The notes under the pieces are model-generated. The model was not told where the DNA came from. It searched no databases and was given only the letters and a program-made list of their open reading frames with translations. Shown here piece after piece: positions 57,037 to 64,000 of a stretch of 64,000 bases of DNA; position 1 is the stretch's first letter; every line of letters starts with the position of its first letter. Source of the DNA: G963692885 sp964658655 (lineage in GTDB: Bacteria; Acidobacteriota; Terriglobia; Terriglobales; Acidobacteriaceae); the NCBI GenBank assembly GCA_964658655.1, contig CAZZZL010000009.1, positions 62,001 through 126,000 on the forward strand, read 5' to 3'. A program made the position numbers and the translations under genes.

Positions 57037-58335
57037 ATGTCGCAGAGCACCATCAACATCCTCATTTTTGGCGCCGGCGGCCGCGAGCACGCCCTCGCCG
57101 CCACCCTTCGCAAATCTCCCCGCGCCGGCACCATCACCTGCGCCCCGGGAAACGCAGGCATGGCCCGGATCGCCACCTGCGTCCCCGTCAAGCTGTCTGA
57201 CCTCGACGACATGCTGCGCGTCGTCGCTCAAATCAAGCCCGACCTGGTCGTCATCGGCCCGGAGCTGCCCCTGTCGCTCGGCCTCACCGACGAACTGCAG
57301 CGCCGCAGCATCCCCGTCTTCGGTCCCACCCGCGAAGCTGCCATGCTCGAAACCAGCAAAAGCTTCTCCAAGCGCTTTATGCAGCGCCACAACATCCCGA
57401 CCGCTGCTTACGCCGTCGTCACCAGCGAGGCCGAGGCCCTCGAAGCCCTCACCCATTTCAGCGCGCCCCTGGTCATCAAGGCGGACGGCATCGCCGCCGG
57501 CAAGGGTGTCCTCATCTGCGAGTCAATGGAAGGCGCCAGGGCCGGCATTACCGGACTCTTCTCCGGAAATTTGCTAGGCACACGTGGCGAAACCTCGCTG
57601 GTGATTGAAGAGTTTCTGCAGGGCGATGAAGTCTCCTACCTGGTCCTCACCGACGGCAAACATGTCGCGCCCCTCGTTCCCGCGCAGGACCACAAGCGCA
57701 TCGGCGAAGGAGACACCGGCCTGAACACCGGCGGCATGGGCGTCTACACCATGGATTCCATGCTTAGCGACGAAATGCGCCAGTGGGTGCTCGAACACAT
57801 CATCCAGCCGACGCTCGACGGCATGACAGCCGAAGGCACCCCGTTCGTCGGCGTCCTCTACTGCGGCCTCATGATGACGGCGCGCGGTCCCATGGTGCTC
57901 GAATTCAACGCCCGCTTTGGCGACCCCGAAACCCAGGCCATTCTCGCCCGCCTCGACTCGGACCTGCTCGACGCCATCGAAGCCTGCGTCGAAGGCCGCC
58001 TGAGCGACACGGAACTTCGCTGGAAGCCCGGGGCTTCAGCCTGTGTCATCGCCAGCTCCGCCGGCTATCCGGGCAGTTATCCGACCGGCCTGCCGATCAC
58101 TGGACTGGACTCTGCCGTAGCGCTTCCCGGTGTACAGATCTTTCACTCCGGTACAGCCTTGGCGGGTGAGAGTATCGTCACTGCAGGCGGCCGCGTCCTG
58201 GGCGTGACCGCGTCAGCCCCGGCCCTCGAAGATGCGCTGACGCAGGTTTACTCTGCGTTAGGAAAAATCAGTTTCGAAGGAATGTACTACCGCAAGGACA
58301 TTGGCCACCGCGCCCTCTGCAAGCAATGGGAGTAG
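57037..58335 (+). CDS. purD: Phosphoribosylamine-glycine ligase (GAR synthetase)
   Basis: ATP-dependent joining of glycine to phosphoribosylamine, step two of purine synthesis. The ATG at 57037 (MSQSTINILIFGAGGREHAL) gives 432 residues, the usual PurD length; the longer open frame to 56797 is antisense of mntH. The ATP-grasp region is seen in APLVIKADGIAAGKGVL, QDHKRIGEGDTGLNTGGMG and VLEFNARFGDPETQ. It is about 56 kb from purM-purN in this window, so the pathway genes are dispersed. Confidence 0.95.
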   Translation: MSQSTINILIFGAGGREHALAATLRKSPRAGTITCAPGNAGMARIATCVPVKLSDLDDMLRVVAQIKPDLVVIGPELPLSLGLTDELQRRSIPVFGPTREAAMLETSKSFSKRFMQRHNIPTAAYAVVTSEAEALEALTHFSAPLVIKADGIAAGKGVLICESMEGARAGITGLFSGNLLGTRGETSLVIEEFLQGDEVSYLVLTDGKHVAPLVPAQDHKRIGEGDTGLNTGGMGVYTMDSMLSDEMRQWVLEHIIQPTLDGMTAEGTPFVGVLYCGLMMTARGPMVLEFNARFGDPETQAILARLDSDLLDAIEACVEGRLSDTELRWKPGASACVIASSAGYPGSYPTGLPITGLDSAVALPGVQIFHSGTALAGESIVTAGGRVLGVTASAPALEDALTQVYSALGKISFEGMYYRKDIGHRALCKQWE

Positions 58336-58392
58336 AGTTCAGAGCCTATTTCAGAGAAGAGCGGTCCGCATCTCGCCAGCATCACCACAACC

Positions 58393-58446
58393 ACCGGCCC
58401 AGTCTTTACCGGCGCGAAGCGCGATTCGCCGTACGCGCAGTACCTT
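58393..58446. repeat. REP-like intergenic repeat, copy A
   Basis: A 54-bp element ending at the stop codon of the DUF2147 gene. Its core GCGATTCGCCG-N-ACGCGCAG is repeated at 59919-59972 and, more shortly, at 61174-61200. Copies A and B also share the preceding CCAGTCTTTA block. The core is GC-rich with imperfect self-complementarity. Confidence 0.6.
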
Positions 58447-58912
58447 AGCGGCATTCTTCGCGGACTGCGGGGGAGCGGTGCCAGACTTCCGTCCTGCCCA
58501 GCAGGGAGATGCCGATGAATCCGCGCAGCTTCATCTCATCGCCATTGGTCGCTATGGTTCCGCTATAGGTATGGCCGGATTCGGGATCATAGAGGTGTCC
58601 ATCCGTCAGGTGCTGCGCATCCACCTGGCGAAATCCGGTACCGATGTTGAGGCCGCAGAGCGGACGATCCCGCAATCCTGCATCGGGATTCTTCGCGTCC
58701 TTTCTTTCCGGAACGGTGGGCGAAAGCTGCACGATCTTCATGCACACCTGGGAGCCACACGTAAAAACCCGCACGACAGACTTATTTGGCGACACCCAGT
58801 CACCCACTGTCCCGTTCGACGTGGAAGCCATCCCGTTTGCGGCTGCAAGCAGCAAAGGTCCGGGCAGCAAAATGATTGTTTTCAAACGCAATCTGCCTCC
58901 ACTACTACTCAC
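58445..58912 (-). CDS. DUF2147-family exported protein
   Basis: About 150 residues with a signal peptide (LKTIILLPGPLLLAAANGMA). The DUF2147 pattern is clear: VGDWVSPNKSVVRVFTCG, CMKIVQL, KNPDAGLRDRPLCGL, GHLYDPESGHTYSGTI and KLRGFIGISLLGRTEVW. The first ATG is at 58912, but a GGAGG lies inside the frame just before two TTG codons (58891 and 58885), so the true start is probably one of those. The family is a small periplasmic beta-barrel-like protein of unclear function. Its 3' end touches REP-like copy A. Confidence 0.85.
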   Translation of the reverse strand: MSSSGGRLRLKTIILLPGPLLLAAANGMASTSNGTVGDWVSPNKSVVRVFTCGSQVCMKIVQLSPTVPERKDAKNPDAGLRDRPLCGLNIGTGFRQVDAQHLTDGHLYDPESGHTYSGTIATNGDEMKLRGFIGISLLGRTEVWHRSPAVREECR

Positions 58913-58952
58913 ACCATCCCGGCGAAGCCCCGAGCTGGCTAGCCATATCCAC

Positions 58953-59402
58953 TTAAGAAGACGACCCCTTTAGCGAAATGACGCTTACCTGTCCATTCCG
59001 CTCCAGAATCGCATAGTCAATTTGCTCCAGCGTGCTCAATCCGCTGGCACGTGCCGCAGCCATCACATCATTCTCGTTCAGTCGCAGTTTCGTCAAGGTT
59101 TCCCGGTCCCACGTTCGCGCGGTGCGCAACATCAGCGGTGTGCCATCAAACAACCGTGCCCAAGTGGGATTGAGCTTCAGCCATCCGACCAGCACGTACA
59201 TCATGGCGATCCCGGCTGCTGTCGCCATTGCACTCGCGATTGAACGTTCGTCTCCCAGGACCGGCGTCAGCATAGTTCCGCCCAGGAAAAAGATGATCAC
59301 CGTATCGAATGGAGTAATCTGCGCCCCCAGCCGTTTCCCAACCAGGCGCACAATCACGATCAGGAACAGATAGCCGAACATCCCACGTCCCACGTTGTCC
59401 AT
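58953..59402 (-). CDS. DUF421 (YetF-like) membrane protein
   Basis: A 149-residue protein with about three N-terminal transmembrane helices (YLFLIVIVRLVG, VIIFFLGGTML, AMATAAGIAMMYVLVGWL). A small cytoplasmic beta domain follows, containing LNENDVMAAARASGLSTLEQIDYAILERNGQVSVI. The motif RLVGKRLGAQITPFD is diagnostic of the DUF421/YetF family. It is at the short end for the family. Biochemical function unknown. Confidence 0.88.
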   Translation of the reverse strand: MDNVGRGMFGYLFLIVIVRLVGKRLGAQITPFDTVIIFFLGGTMLTPVLGDERSIASAMATAAGIAMMYVLVGWLKLNPTWARLFDGTPLMLRTARTWDRETLTKLRLNENDVMAAARASGLSTLEQIDYAILERNGQVSVISLKGSSS

Positions 59403-59518
59403 CTGCGCCTCACCACCATGCCGCTTCAGAATGGGATGCAGGTGAGTGACATTCGCACACGCGGTGGCGAAGAAAGCTGTTGTAATTGTGAGCAGTTCGA
59501 AACGATGAGGAGCTAGCT

Positions 59519-59776
59519 ATGGCCTGCGAGCCACACCTGTACACCGATGTCACCCCGGCCATGCTTGAGTGTTTTTCCGAATCCGTGCAGAGCGCCTTCG
59601 GCATCGCCGTCGATGGCGATCAGGGAACCGCAACCGCGATGGGCACCACCCTCGCTTGGCAATACCAGCGCGACAGTCAACAACTCACCATCACCTGCAC
59701 CGCGAAACCCATGCTGCTCTCCTGCGACATGATCTACAGCCATCTGGGGGGCATGTTGAAACGGTGCAAGGAGTAG
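59519..59776 (+). CDS. Small hypothetical protein
   Basis: An 85-residue soluble protein that I do not recognise. It reads as two or three beta strands (GTTLAWQYQRDSQQLTITCTAKP) between helices and ends in an amphipathic helix with basic residues. GAGGAG lies ten bases before the ATG, which supports translation. It is followed after 17 bp by an assembly gap. It resembles small conserved acidobacterial proteins in composition only. Confidence 0.6.
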   Translation: MACEPHLYTDVTPAMLECFSESVQSAFGIAVDGDQGTATAMGTTLAWQYQRDSQQLTITCTAKPMLLSCDMIYSHLGGMLKRCKE

Positions 59777-59793
59777 CGTCGCGCGCATTTCAG

Positions 59794-59803
59794 NNNNNNN
59801 NNN
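59794..59803. other. Assembly gap (10 N) beside a short tandem repeat
   Basis: Ten unresolved bases. Immediately to the right the 13-mer CTTGTCGCCCCGA occurs twice with a four-base spacer (about 59809-59838), followed by a GC-rich non-coding stretch that runs into REP-like copy B. The gap is therefore most likely caused by a repetitive intergenic element. Confidence 0.9.
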
Positions 59804-59918
59804 AGTCGCTTGTCGCCCCGATTGGCTTGTCGCCCCGAGTGAAGGGGACCGCAGCTGTCCTCCCGACCAAAGCGCACTGAAGTAGAGGGACCTGCTTTGC
59901 GCTGGCCGCCCCGCAAAC

Positions 59919-59972
59919 ACCGGACCAGTCTTTAGAGGCGCAACGCGCGATTCGCCGGACGCGCAGTACCTA
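59919..59972. repeat. REP-like intergenic repeat, copy B
   Basis: Second copy of the element, aligned along its 54-bp length with 58393-58446, with scattered differences and the same core GCGCGATTCGCCG and ACGCGCAGTACCT. It ends on the stop codon of the LLM-class oxidoreductase gene, the same placement as copy A relative to DUF2147. Confidence 0.6.
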
Positions 59973-61031
59973 GGCGAGCACGCGGTCTTCGACACCGGCC
60001 TGCAGCCCGAAGACCTCGGCGATCCGTGCATACGAGCGTCGCCGCGCCGCGTGGCTGTGCACAATATTCACCAGGAGCACTTCGTCGGCCTGGTACTCCA
60101 CTGCCACCGCCCGCACGCCCTTTTCCACCTGCTCCGGAGTGCCAAGGATGACGCGCCTTCTATGCAGCAAACCAGCCAGCTGCCCGGGATTCGTCTCGAG
60201 AAACGCCTTGGCATCTTCTGGCGTGGGCACCGCTATCAGGCGGCCTGCGTGCAGCATCACCATCAGCATGTAGAGGCTCTGCGCCAGGTGCCGTGCCTCC
60301 GCCTCCGTATCGGCACAGATCGCCCACACCGCAACCGTGACATGCGGCTTCTCAGAAACATCCGACGGCTGAAAACGCTCGCGGTACATCAGCGCGGCCT
60401 CGGCGCCGAATGGATTGATGAAGTCCGCGAAGGTATAGGGCAGACCCAGTTCCGCCGCCCAGATGGCGCTCTGCGGGGAAGAGCCCAGCAGCGCAATCTC
60501 CGGCCTTGCCGTCCCGCCCGGCAGCACGGCATGCCGGAACTTCCGCGGTGTCGGTAAATCTCTATAGCCGAAATCGTCCAGCAACTCCAGCAGTTGATCA
60601 TGAAAATCGTCCGGCATGCTTTGCCGCCGATCGCGCTGCAAGGCAATCGTCGTCTGCAGATCGGTCCCTGCAGCCCGGCCGATGCCCAGGTCGATCCGGC
60701 CCGGATAGAGCGCGCACAGCATACTGAACGTCTCCGCCACCTTCAACGGACTGTAATGCGGCAGCATGATGCCGCCACTGCCAATCCTCATGCGCGAAGT
60801 CTCGGCGGCAAGCAGGCCGATCATCACCTCGGGTGCTGCCAGAGCGAGCCCGGGCGTTCCGTGATGCTCCGCGACCCAGTAACGGCTGTAACCCAGTTCA
60901 TCCGTGAGCCGCGCCAGGTCGAGGGAATTCCGCAGCGCATCGCCGCCGGTTTGCCCCGCGGGGATTGGCGACTGGTCCAGAACCCCCAGCACCATCGGCT
61001 TGTCACGGTCCATCGATTTCACAGCGTTCAT
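59970..61031 (-). CDS. LLM-class flavin-dependent oxidoreductase (luciferase-like)
   Basis: A 353-residue bacterial-luciferase-fold (TIM-barrel) enzyme using FMNH2 or F420. Signatures are the opening LGVLDQSPIPAGQTGGDALRNSLDLAR, YWVAEHHGTPGLALAAPEVM, IGSGGIMLPHYSPLKVAE and GRIDLGIGRAAGTD. The C-terminal part has ILGTPEQVEKGV. This pattern is the 'MsnO8 family LLM class' group. No dedicated flavin reductase is adjacent. The substrate is unknown. A divergent or operon partner is not obvious. Confidence 0.9.
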   Translation of the reverse strand: MNAVKSMDRDKPMVLGVLDQSPIPAGQTGGDALRNSLDLARLTDELGYSRYWVAEHHGTPGLALAAPEVMIGLLAAETSRMRIGSGGIMLPHYSPLKVAETFSMLCALYPGRIDLGIGRAAGTDLQTTIALQRDRRQSMPDDFHDQLLELLDDFGYRDLPTPRKFRHAVLPGGTARPEIALLGSSPQSAIWAAELGLPYTFADFINPFGAEAALMYRERFQPSDVSEKPHVTVAVWAICADTEAEARHLAQSLYMLMVMLHAGRLIAVPTPEDAKAFLETNPGQLAGLLHRRRVILGTPEQVEKGVRAVAVEYQADEVLLVNIVHSHAARRRSYARIAEVFGLQAGVEDRVLA

Positions 61032-61173
61032 TCGGTCGCACCCGCTTATCTAGATGCCCCGCCCCGGACCGCCGATTCACTGACCTGCCTCACACAAGGT
61101 CTAACGGCTCCCCTAGCCAGGCGGCACATCGCAAGAGAGCCCTCGAACCGGTGAGTTGCGCCGACACGTATCA

Positions 61174-61200
61174 GCGTGATTCGCCGCACGCGCAGTACCC
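61174..61200. repeat. REP-like intergenic repeat, copy C (short)
   Basis: Only the 3' part of the element is present: GCGTGATTCGCCG followed by CACGCGCAGTACCC. It lies 14 bp from the stop codon of the MFS gene (61214-61216), again at the 3' end of a minus-strand gene. Left of it the similarity to copies A and B fades. Confidence 0.5.
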
Positions 61201-61213
61201 GGGCGCAGAATAT

Positions 61214-62638
61214 TTAGGCAGAGGTCAAGGGTGCCGAGACATTTTCGAGCGACTGCCCCTCCGCCTTTACGCCCAGCACCAATTCGGCGACCGCGGCAAT
61301 CACCATCAGCGCCGCCCCGCCATAGTACCCATACACCAGCGGCTGCCGGCTTTGCGCCGCAATCAGGCGCCCGAACAACGCCGGTGCCCCAACCCCGCCA
61401 ATCAATGTTCCGGCAGCATAAAAAATCGAAATCGCCAGCGCCCGTATCTCCAGCGGAAACACTTCGCTGACCGTCAGGTACGCCGCACTCGACGCGCAGG
61501 ACGCGACGAAAAATATTGCGGTCCAGGACAGTGACTGCGTCCGAGCCGTCAACATGCCCTGGCCGAACATCCACCCCGTCAGTGCCAGCAATATCCCCGA
61601 CCCCGCATAGGTCAATGCGATCATCGGCTTGCGACCAACGGTGTCGAAGAGCCTGCCAATCAGAACCGGACCCAGTACATTTCCCAGCGCAAACGGCAGC
61701 AGGTACAAGCCTGTTTTTTGTGGCGGAACGTTATAAAAGCGGATCAAAACCAGCGCATACGTGAAGAAGATCGCATTGTAGAAAAATGCCTGCGCGACCA
61801 TCAGCGTCAGTCCCAGCACCGACCGTTTCGCATTCGTCCTGAACATGGAGCTGAAGACTTCCTTCCACGGCGTCTTGAAACGCACCTTGATCTTCAGCGG
61901 CTTGCCCTGGGGCATTGGCAGCTTGCCGAACTGCTCCTCCACTTTCTTCTCGATGCCCTCGACAGTCTGGTCCGCCTCACCTTCCTGACCGTGCGTCATC
62001 AACCACCGCGGACTCTCCGGAATAAATTTCCGGATGAAAATAATGACCACGCCCAGCGCCGCGCCGATCAGGAAAGCCAGCCGCCAGCCCAGGTTCACCG
62101 GCACCAGGTCGCCGCTCAGCAGCACCACTGTCGCTCCCGCTCCACCCGCAGCACCAAGCCAGTAGGTCGCATTGATAAACAGGTCCACCTGTCCGCGCAC
62201 CCGCGCGGGGATCAGCTCATCAATCGCCGAGTTGATCGCAGAATATTCGCCGCCAATCCCCATGCCCGTAATGCAGCGAAAGATCGCATAGCTCCAGAAA
62301 TTCCAGCTCAGAGCGCTGCAGGCGGTCGCCACCAGGTAGATCAGCAGCGTCACCGTGAACAGCTTCTTGCGGCCCAGCCGATCCGTCGCATAGCCGAACA
62401 CGATCGCCCCGAGCACGGCACCAATCAGGTACGCCGTCGCGCTCTCGCCGACCTGCGTATCGTTCATGTTCAGGCTCTGCTTCAGCACGCCGCCAATGGT
62501 CCCCGCCAGCGTCACCTCCAGGCCGTCGAGCACCCACGTAATCCCCAGGCCCGTAATCACAAGCCAATGCCACTTGCTCCATGGAAGCCGGTCCATCCGG
62601 GCCGGAATTTGTGTTTCGACAACCTGGCCTTCTTGCAC
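61214..62638 (-). CDS. MFS transporter (sugar/metabolite porter type)
   Basis: A 474-residue inner-membrane transporter with 12 predicted helices and a large central loop (about residues 220-265). Signatures: DGLEVTLAGTIGG in helix one, GYATDRLGRKKLF between helices two and three, RCITGMGIGGEYSAINS and PESPRWLMTHGQEGEA. The pattern resembles the sugar-porter / metabolite-H+ symporter branch. The start is taken as GTG at 62638, with GGAGG six bases upstream; a longer frame to 62713 lacks such a signal. The substrate is unknown. Confidence 0.88.
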   Translation of the reverse strand: MQEGQVVETQIPARMDRLPWSKWHWLVITGLGITWVLDGLEVTLAGTIGGVLKQSLNMNDTQVGESATAYLIGAVLGAIVFGYATDRLGRKKLFTVTLLIYLVATACSALSWNFWSYAIFRCITGMGIGGEYSAINSAIDELIPARVRGQVDLFINATYWLGAAGGAGATVVLLSGDLVPVNLGWRLAFLIGAALGVVIIFIRKFIPESPRWLMTHGQEGEADQTVEGIEKKVEEQFGKLPMPQGKPLKIKVRFKTPWKEVFSSMFRTNAKRSVLGLTLMVAQAFFYNAIFFTYALVLIRFYNVPPQKTGLYLLPFALGNVLGPVLIGRLFDTVGRKPMIALTYAGSGILLALTGWMFGQGMLTARTQSLSWTAIFFVASCASSAAYLTVSEVFPLEIRALAISIFYAAGTLIGGVGAPALFGRLIAAQSRQPLVYGYYGGAALMVIAAVAELVLGVKAEGQSLENVSAPLTSA

Positions 62639-62785
62639 GCTGTTCCTCCGACAGTCAGTCAGAATTTGCTCCCGACCCAGCATAGGAACCGCAACCTGAC
62701 CACCCCGTTGCATCGTCCATCAAAACCGAATCCTTTCGCACGAAAGCGAATCTGCTCTGCTGTCAAAATGATGAGGGAGATACGC

Positions 62786-63385
62786 ATGCCAACTGAAGTC
62801 CACGACACCGCAGAAAAACAGCCGGTCCACCAGGCCATCCTTGCCCGCCGGAGCCCCCGCAGCTTCTCTGCGGAAGCAGTATCGTCAGCCGACCTCACCA
62901 GGATTTTCGAGTCCGCTCGCTGGGCTGCCTCCTCCTACAACGAGCAGCCATGGCGTTTCCTCGTCGGCAGAAAGGGCGATGCCACCTACCAGAAAATCTT
63001 TGATACGCTCGTCGAGTTCAACCAGGGTTGGGCAAAGAGCGCACCCGTGCTCATCCTCTCCTATGCCAGCAAAAAGTTCGCGCACAATGGAACACCCAAC
63101 CAGTACGCACTGCACGATACCGGGGCAGCAACCGCCTACCTGACCCTGCAGGCCTGGGAGCTCGGCCTGTGTACCCACTCCATGGGCGGTTTTGACGCTG
63201 CGAAAGCGCGTGCTGCCTTTGCCATTCCAGAAGACTTTGATATTGGCGCCGTCACCGCCCTCGGTCACCCCGGCGACGGCAGCGAGCTTCCCGAGCATTT
63301 GAAGCAGATGGAGGCAGGACAGCGTCTGCGCAAGCCTCTTGAAGAGATCGTTCTGAGCGAGCCTGGCAAGCCGGCGATTCTCTGA
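62786..63385 (+). CDS. Nitroreductase-family FMN-dependent oxidoreductase
   Basis: A 199-residue protein of the NfsB/malonic-semialdehyde-reductase-like fold. It contains AILARRSPRSFSAE (FMN phosphate-binding Arg/Ser), ARWAASSYNEQPWRF, and the late ALGHPGDG loop. The ATG at 62786 is preferred because GAGGGAGA lies five to twelve bases upstream; two in-frame ATGs at 62768 and 62771 precede this Shine-Dalgarno and are less likely. It reduces nitro compounds, quinones or enals with NAD(P)H. It is divergent from the MFS gene with a 147-bp spacer. Confidence 0.9.
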   Translation: MPTEVHDTAEKQPVHQAILARRSPRSFSAEAVSSADLTRIFESARWAASSYNEQPWRFLVGRKGDATYQKIFDTLVEFNQGWAKSAPVLILSYASKKFAHNGTPNQYALHDTGAATAYLTLQAWELGLCTHSMGGFDAAKARAAFAIPEDFDIGAVTALGHPGDGSELPEHLKQMEAGQRLRKPLEEIVLSEPGKPAIL

Positions 63386-63443
63386 CCGTCACGTAAGCCT
63401 GTGCCCCATCCTTGACGCGTTTCTCATCGCCAAGGGTGGGCAC

Positions 63444-64000
63444 TCACCGGACCCCGCGCGTCCGCCAGTTGAACTTCAGGGATAACATCCTCAGGCTGAA
63501 CCCGGCAACAATTGCCACCACCGTGGAGGCAGTCCGATCCATCCTCAGCCACTCGCACACAAAAAACACCAGTGCCGAGAACACCGACGCAATCGCATAA
63601 GGCTCGCCGCGTTCGAATACCCGCGGCGTCCGCCCGCTGAACACGTCGCGCAGTGACCCGCCACCTACCGCCGTTGTGACCCCAAGCAGCAGGGCCGGTA
63701 CAAACGACAGCCCCGCGTTCACCGCGCGTGTCGCCCCTGCCACCGAGAACAGCCCGAGCGACAGCGCATCGATCCAGATGAACAGGCTGCCCAGCCTTCC
63801 CCGCACTTCACCTGTCTGCGAATCGAAGTTCCGGCGATTGCGCAGCAGCATCAGTCCGAGCAGGGCACCGATCAGCGCGTCGAGCAGGTAGCGCGTATCC
63901 GTTAGTGCCAGCGGCGGTCCATGGCCGATGAGCACATCGCGCAGAATACCGCCGCCGAGTGCCGACAGGAATGCCAGCCCGAACATGCCGATCACGTCAT
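63444..64000 (-). CDS. TRIC-type trimeric intracellular cation channel family protein (window edge)
   Basis: A six- to seven-helix inner-membrane protein of the TRIC/UPF0126 family, likely a K+ channel. The paired repeat signature is visible twice: SALGGGILRDVLIG and TTAVGGGSLRDVFSG. The last part has ASTVVAIVAGFSLRMLSLKFNW. The frame stays open to the window end, and the usual N-terminal helix (LDLxGTxxFAxSG) is missing, so the gene starts outside; the GTG at 63993-63995 is probably internal. Convergent with the nitroreductase gene. Confidence 0.88.
   Translation of the reverse strand, partial: DVIGMFGLAFLSALGGGILRDVLIGHGPPLALTDTRYLLDALIGALLGLMLLRNRRNFDSQTGEVRGRLGSLFIWIDALSLGLFSVAGATRAVNAGLSFVPALLLGVTTAVGGGSLRDVFSGRTPRVFERGEPYAIASVFSALVFFVCEWLRMDRTASTVVAIVAGFSLRMLSLKFNWRTRGVR

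Overview
The window reads as chromosomal DNA of a soil-type acidobacterium, most likely order Terriglobales/family Acidobacteriaceae. The basis is three very large TonB-dependent receptors with an N-terminal carboxypeptidase-regulatory-like domain, a dense set of secreted hydrolases, and proteins with ASH/Ig repeats ending in an Arg-rich C-terminal module. Most of the window looks fairly GC-rich. One stretch (about 36.5-43.7 kb) is visibly AT-richer and full of gene remnants. A 10-N gap at 59794-59803 shows this is a draft assembly.

Layout. 1-7.5 kb: end of purM, purN, a LacI regulator with two SDR dehydrogenases, then a minus-strand run folD-coaE-HtrA protease, and a 57-aa Trm112-like protein. 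7.6-9.2 kb: small hypothetical gene and a MacB/FtsX-type permease. 9.5-13.1 kb: first TonB-dependent receptor with a clear terminator. 13.2-14.6 kb: three broken genes (an Ig-type C-terminal remnant fused to a truncated epimerase, and a thioredoxin-like gene stopped by TGA inside its WCPWC motif). 14.7-18.9 kb: three exported phosphoester hydrolases. 19.3-28.3 kb: a second receptor facing a minus-strand receptor + cyclomaltodextrinase-like amylase pair. 28.7-29.3 kb: decayed hypF. 29.3-35.8 kb: heme-type sensor without output domain, Ser/Thr kinase, M61 peptidase, GH3 beta-glucosidase.

36.55-43.69 kb is a decayed genomic island. It is bounded by a 27-bp direct repeat, one copy of which is the 3' end of tRNA-Ser(UGA). 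Inside are remnants of a PD-(D/E)XK nuclease, an IS3 transposase, a tyrosine integrase lying against a tRNA 3'-half fragment, and a NACHT-like protein. The only large intact cargo is a beta-helix/ASH-repeat lipoprotein.

43.9-53.7 kb: a metY-metX-DUF1684 operon preceded by a structured leader that can form mutually exclusive hairpins, then glnA, a GT4 glycosyltransferase, a DUF3309 micro-protein and acnA. 54.0-64.0 kb: FecR-like protein, Nramp transporter, purD, DUF2147, DUF421, an LLM-class oxidoreductase, an MFS transporter, a nitroreductase and a TRIC-type channel cut by the window end. Three copies of a short REP-like repeat sit at or near the 3' ends of minus-strand genes here.

Together the intact genes describe purine, one-carbon, methionine, glutamine and TCA metabolism plus a polymer-degrading, outer-membrane-receptor-rich surface. 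I saw no CRISPR array and no intact defence system. The most checkable novelties are the metY leader, the tRNA-Ser island and the shared C-terminal anchor module.
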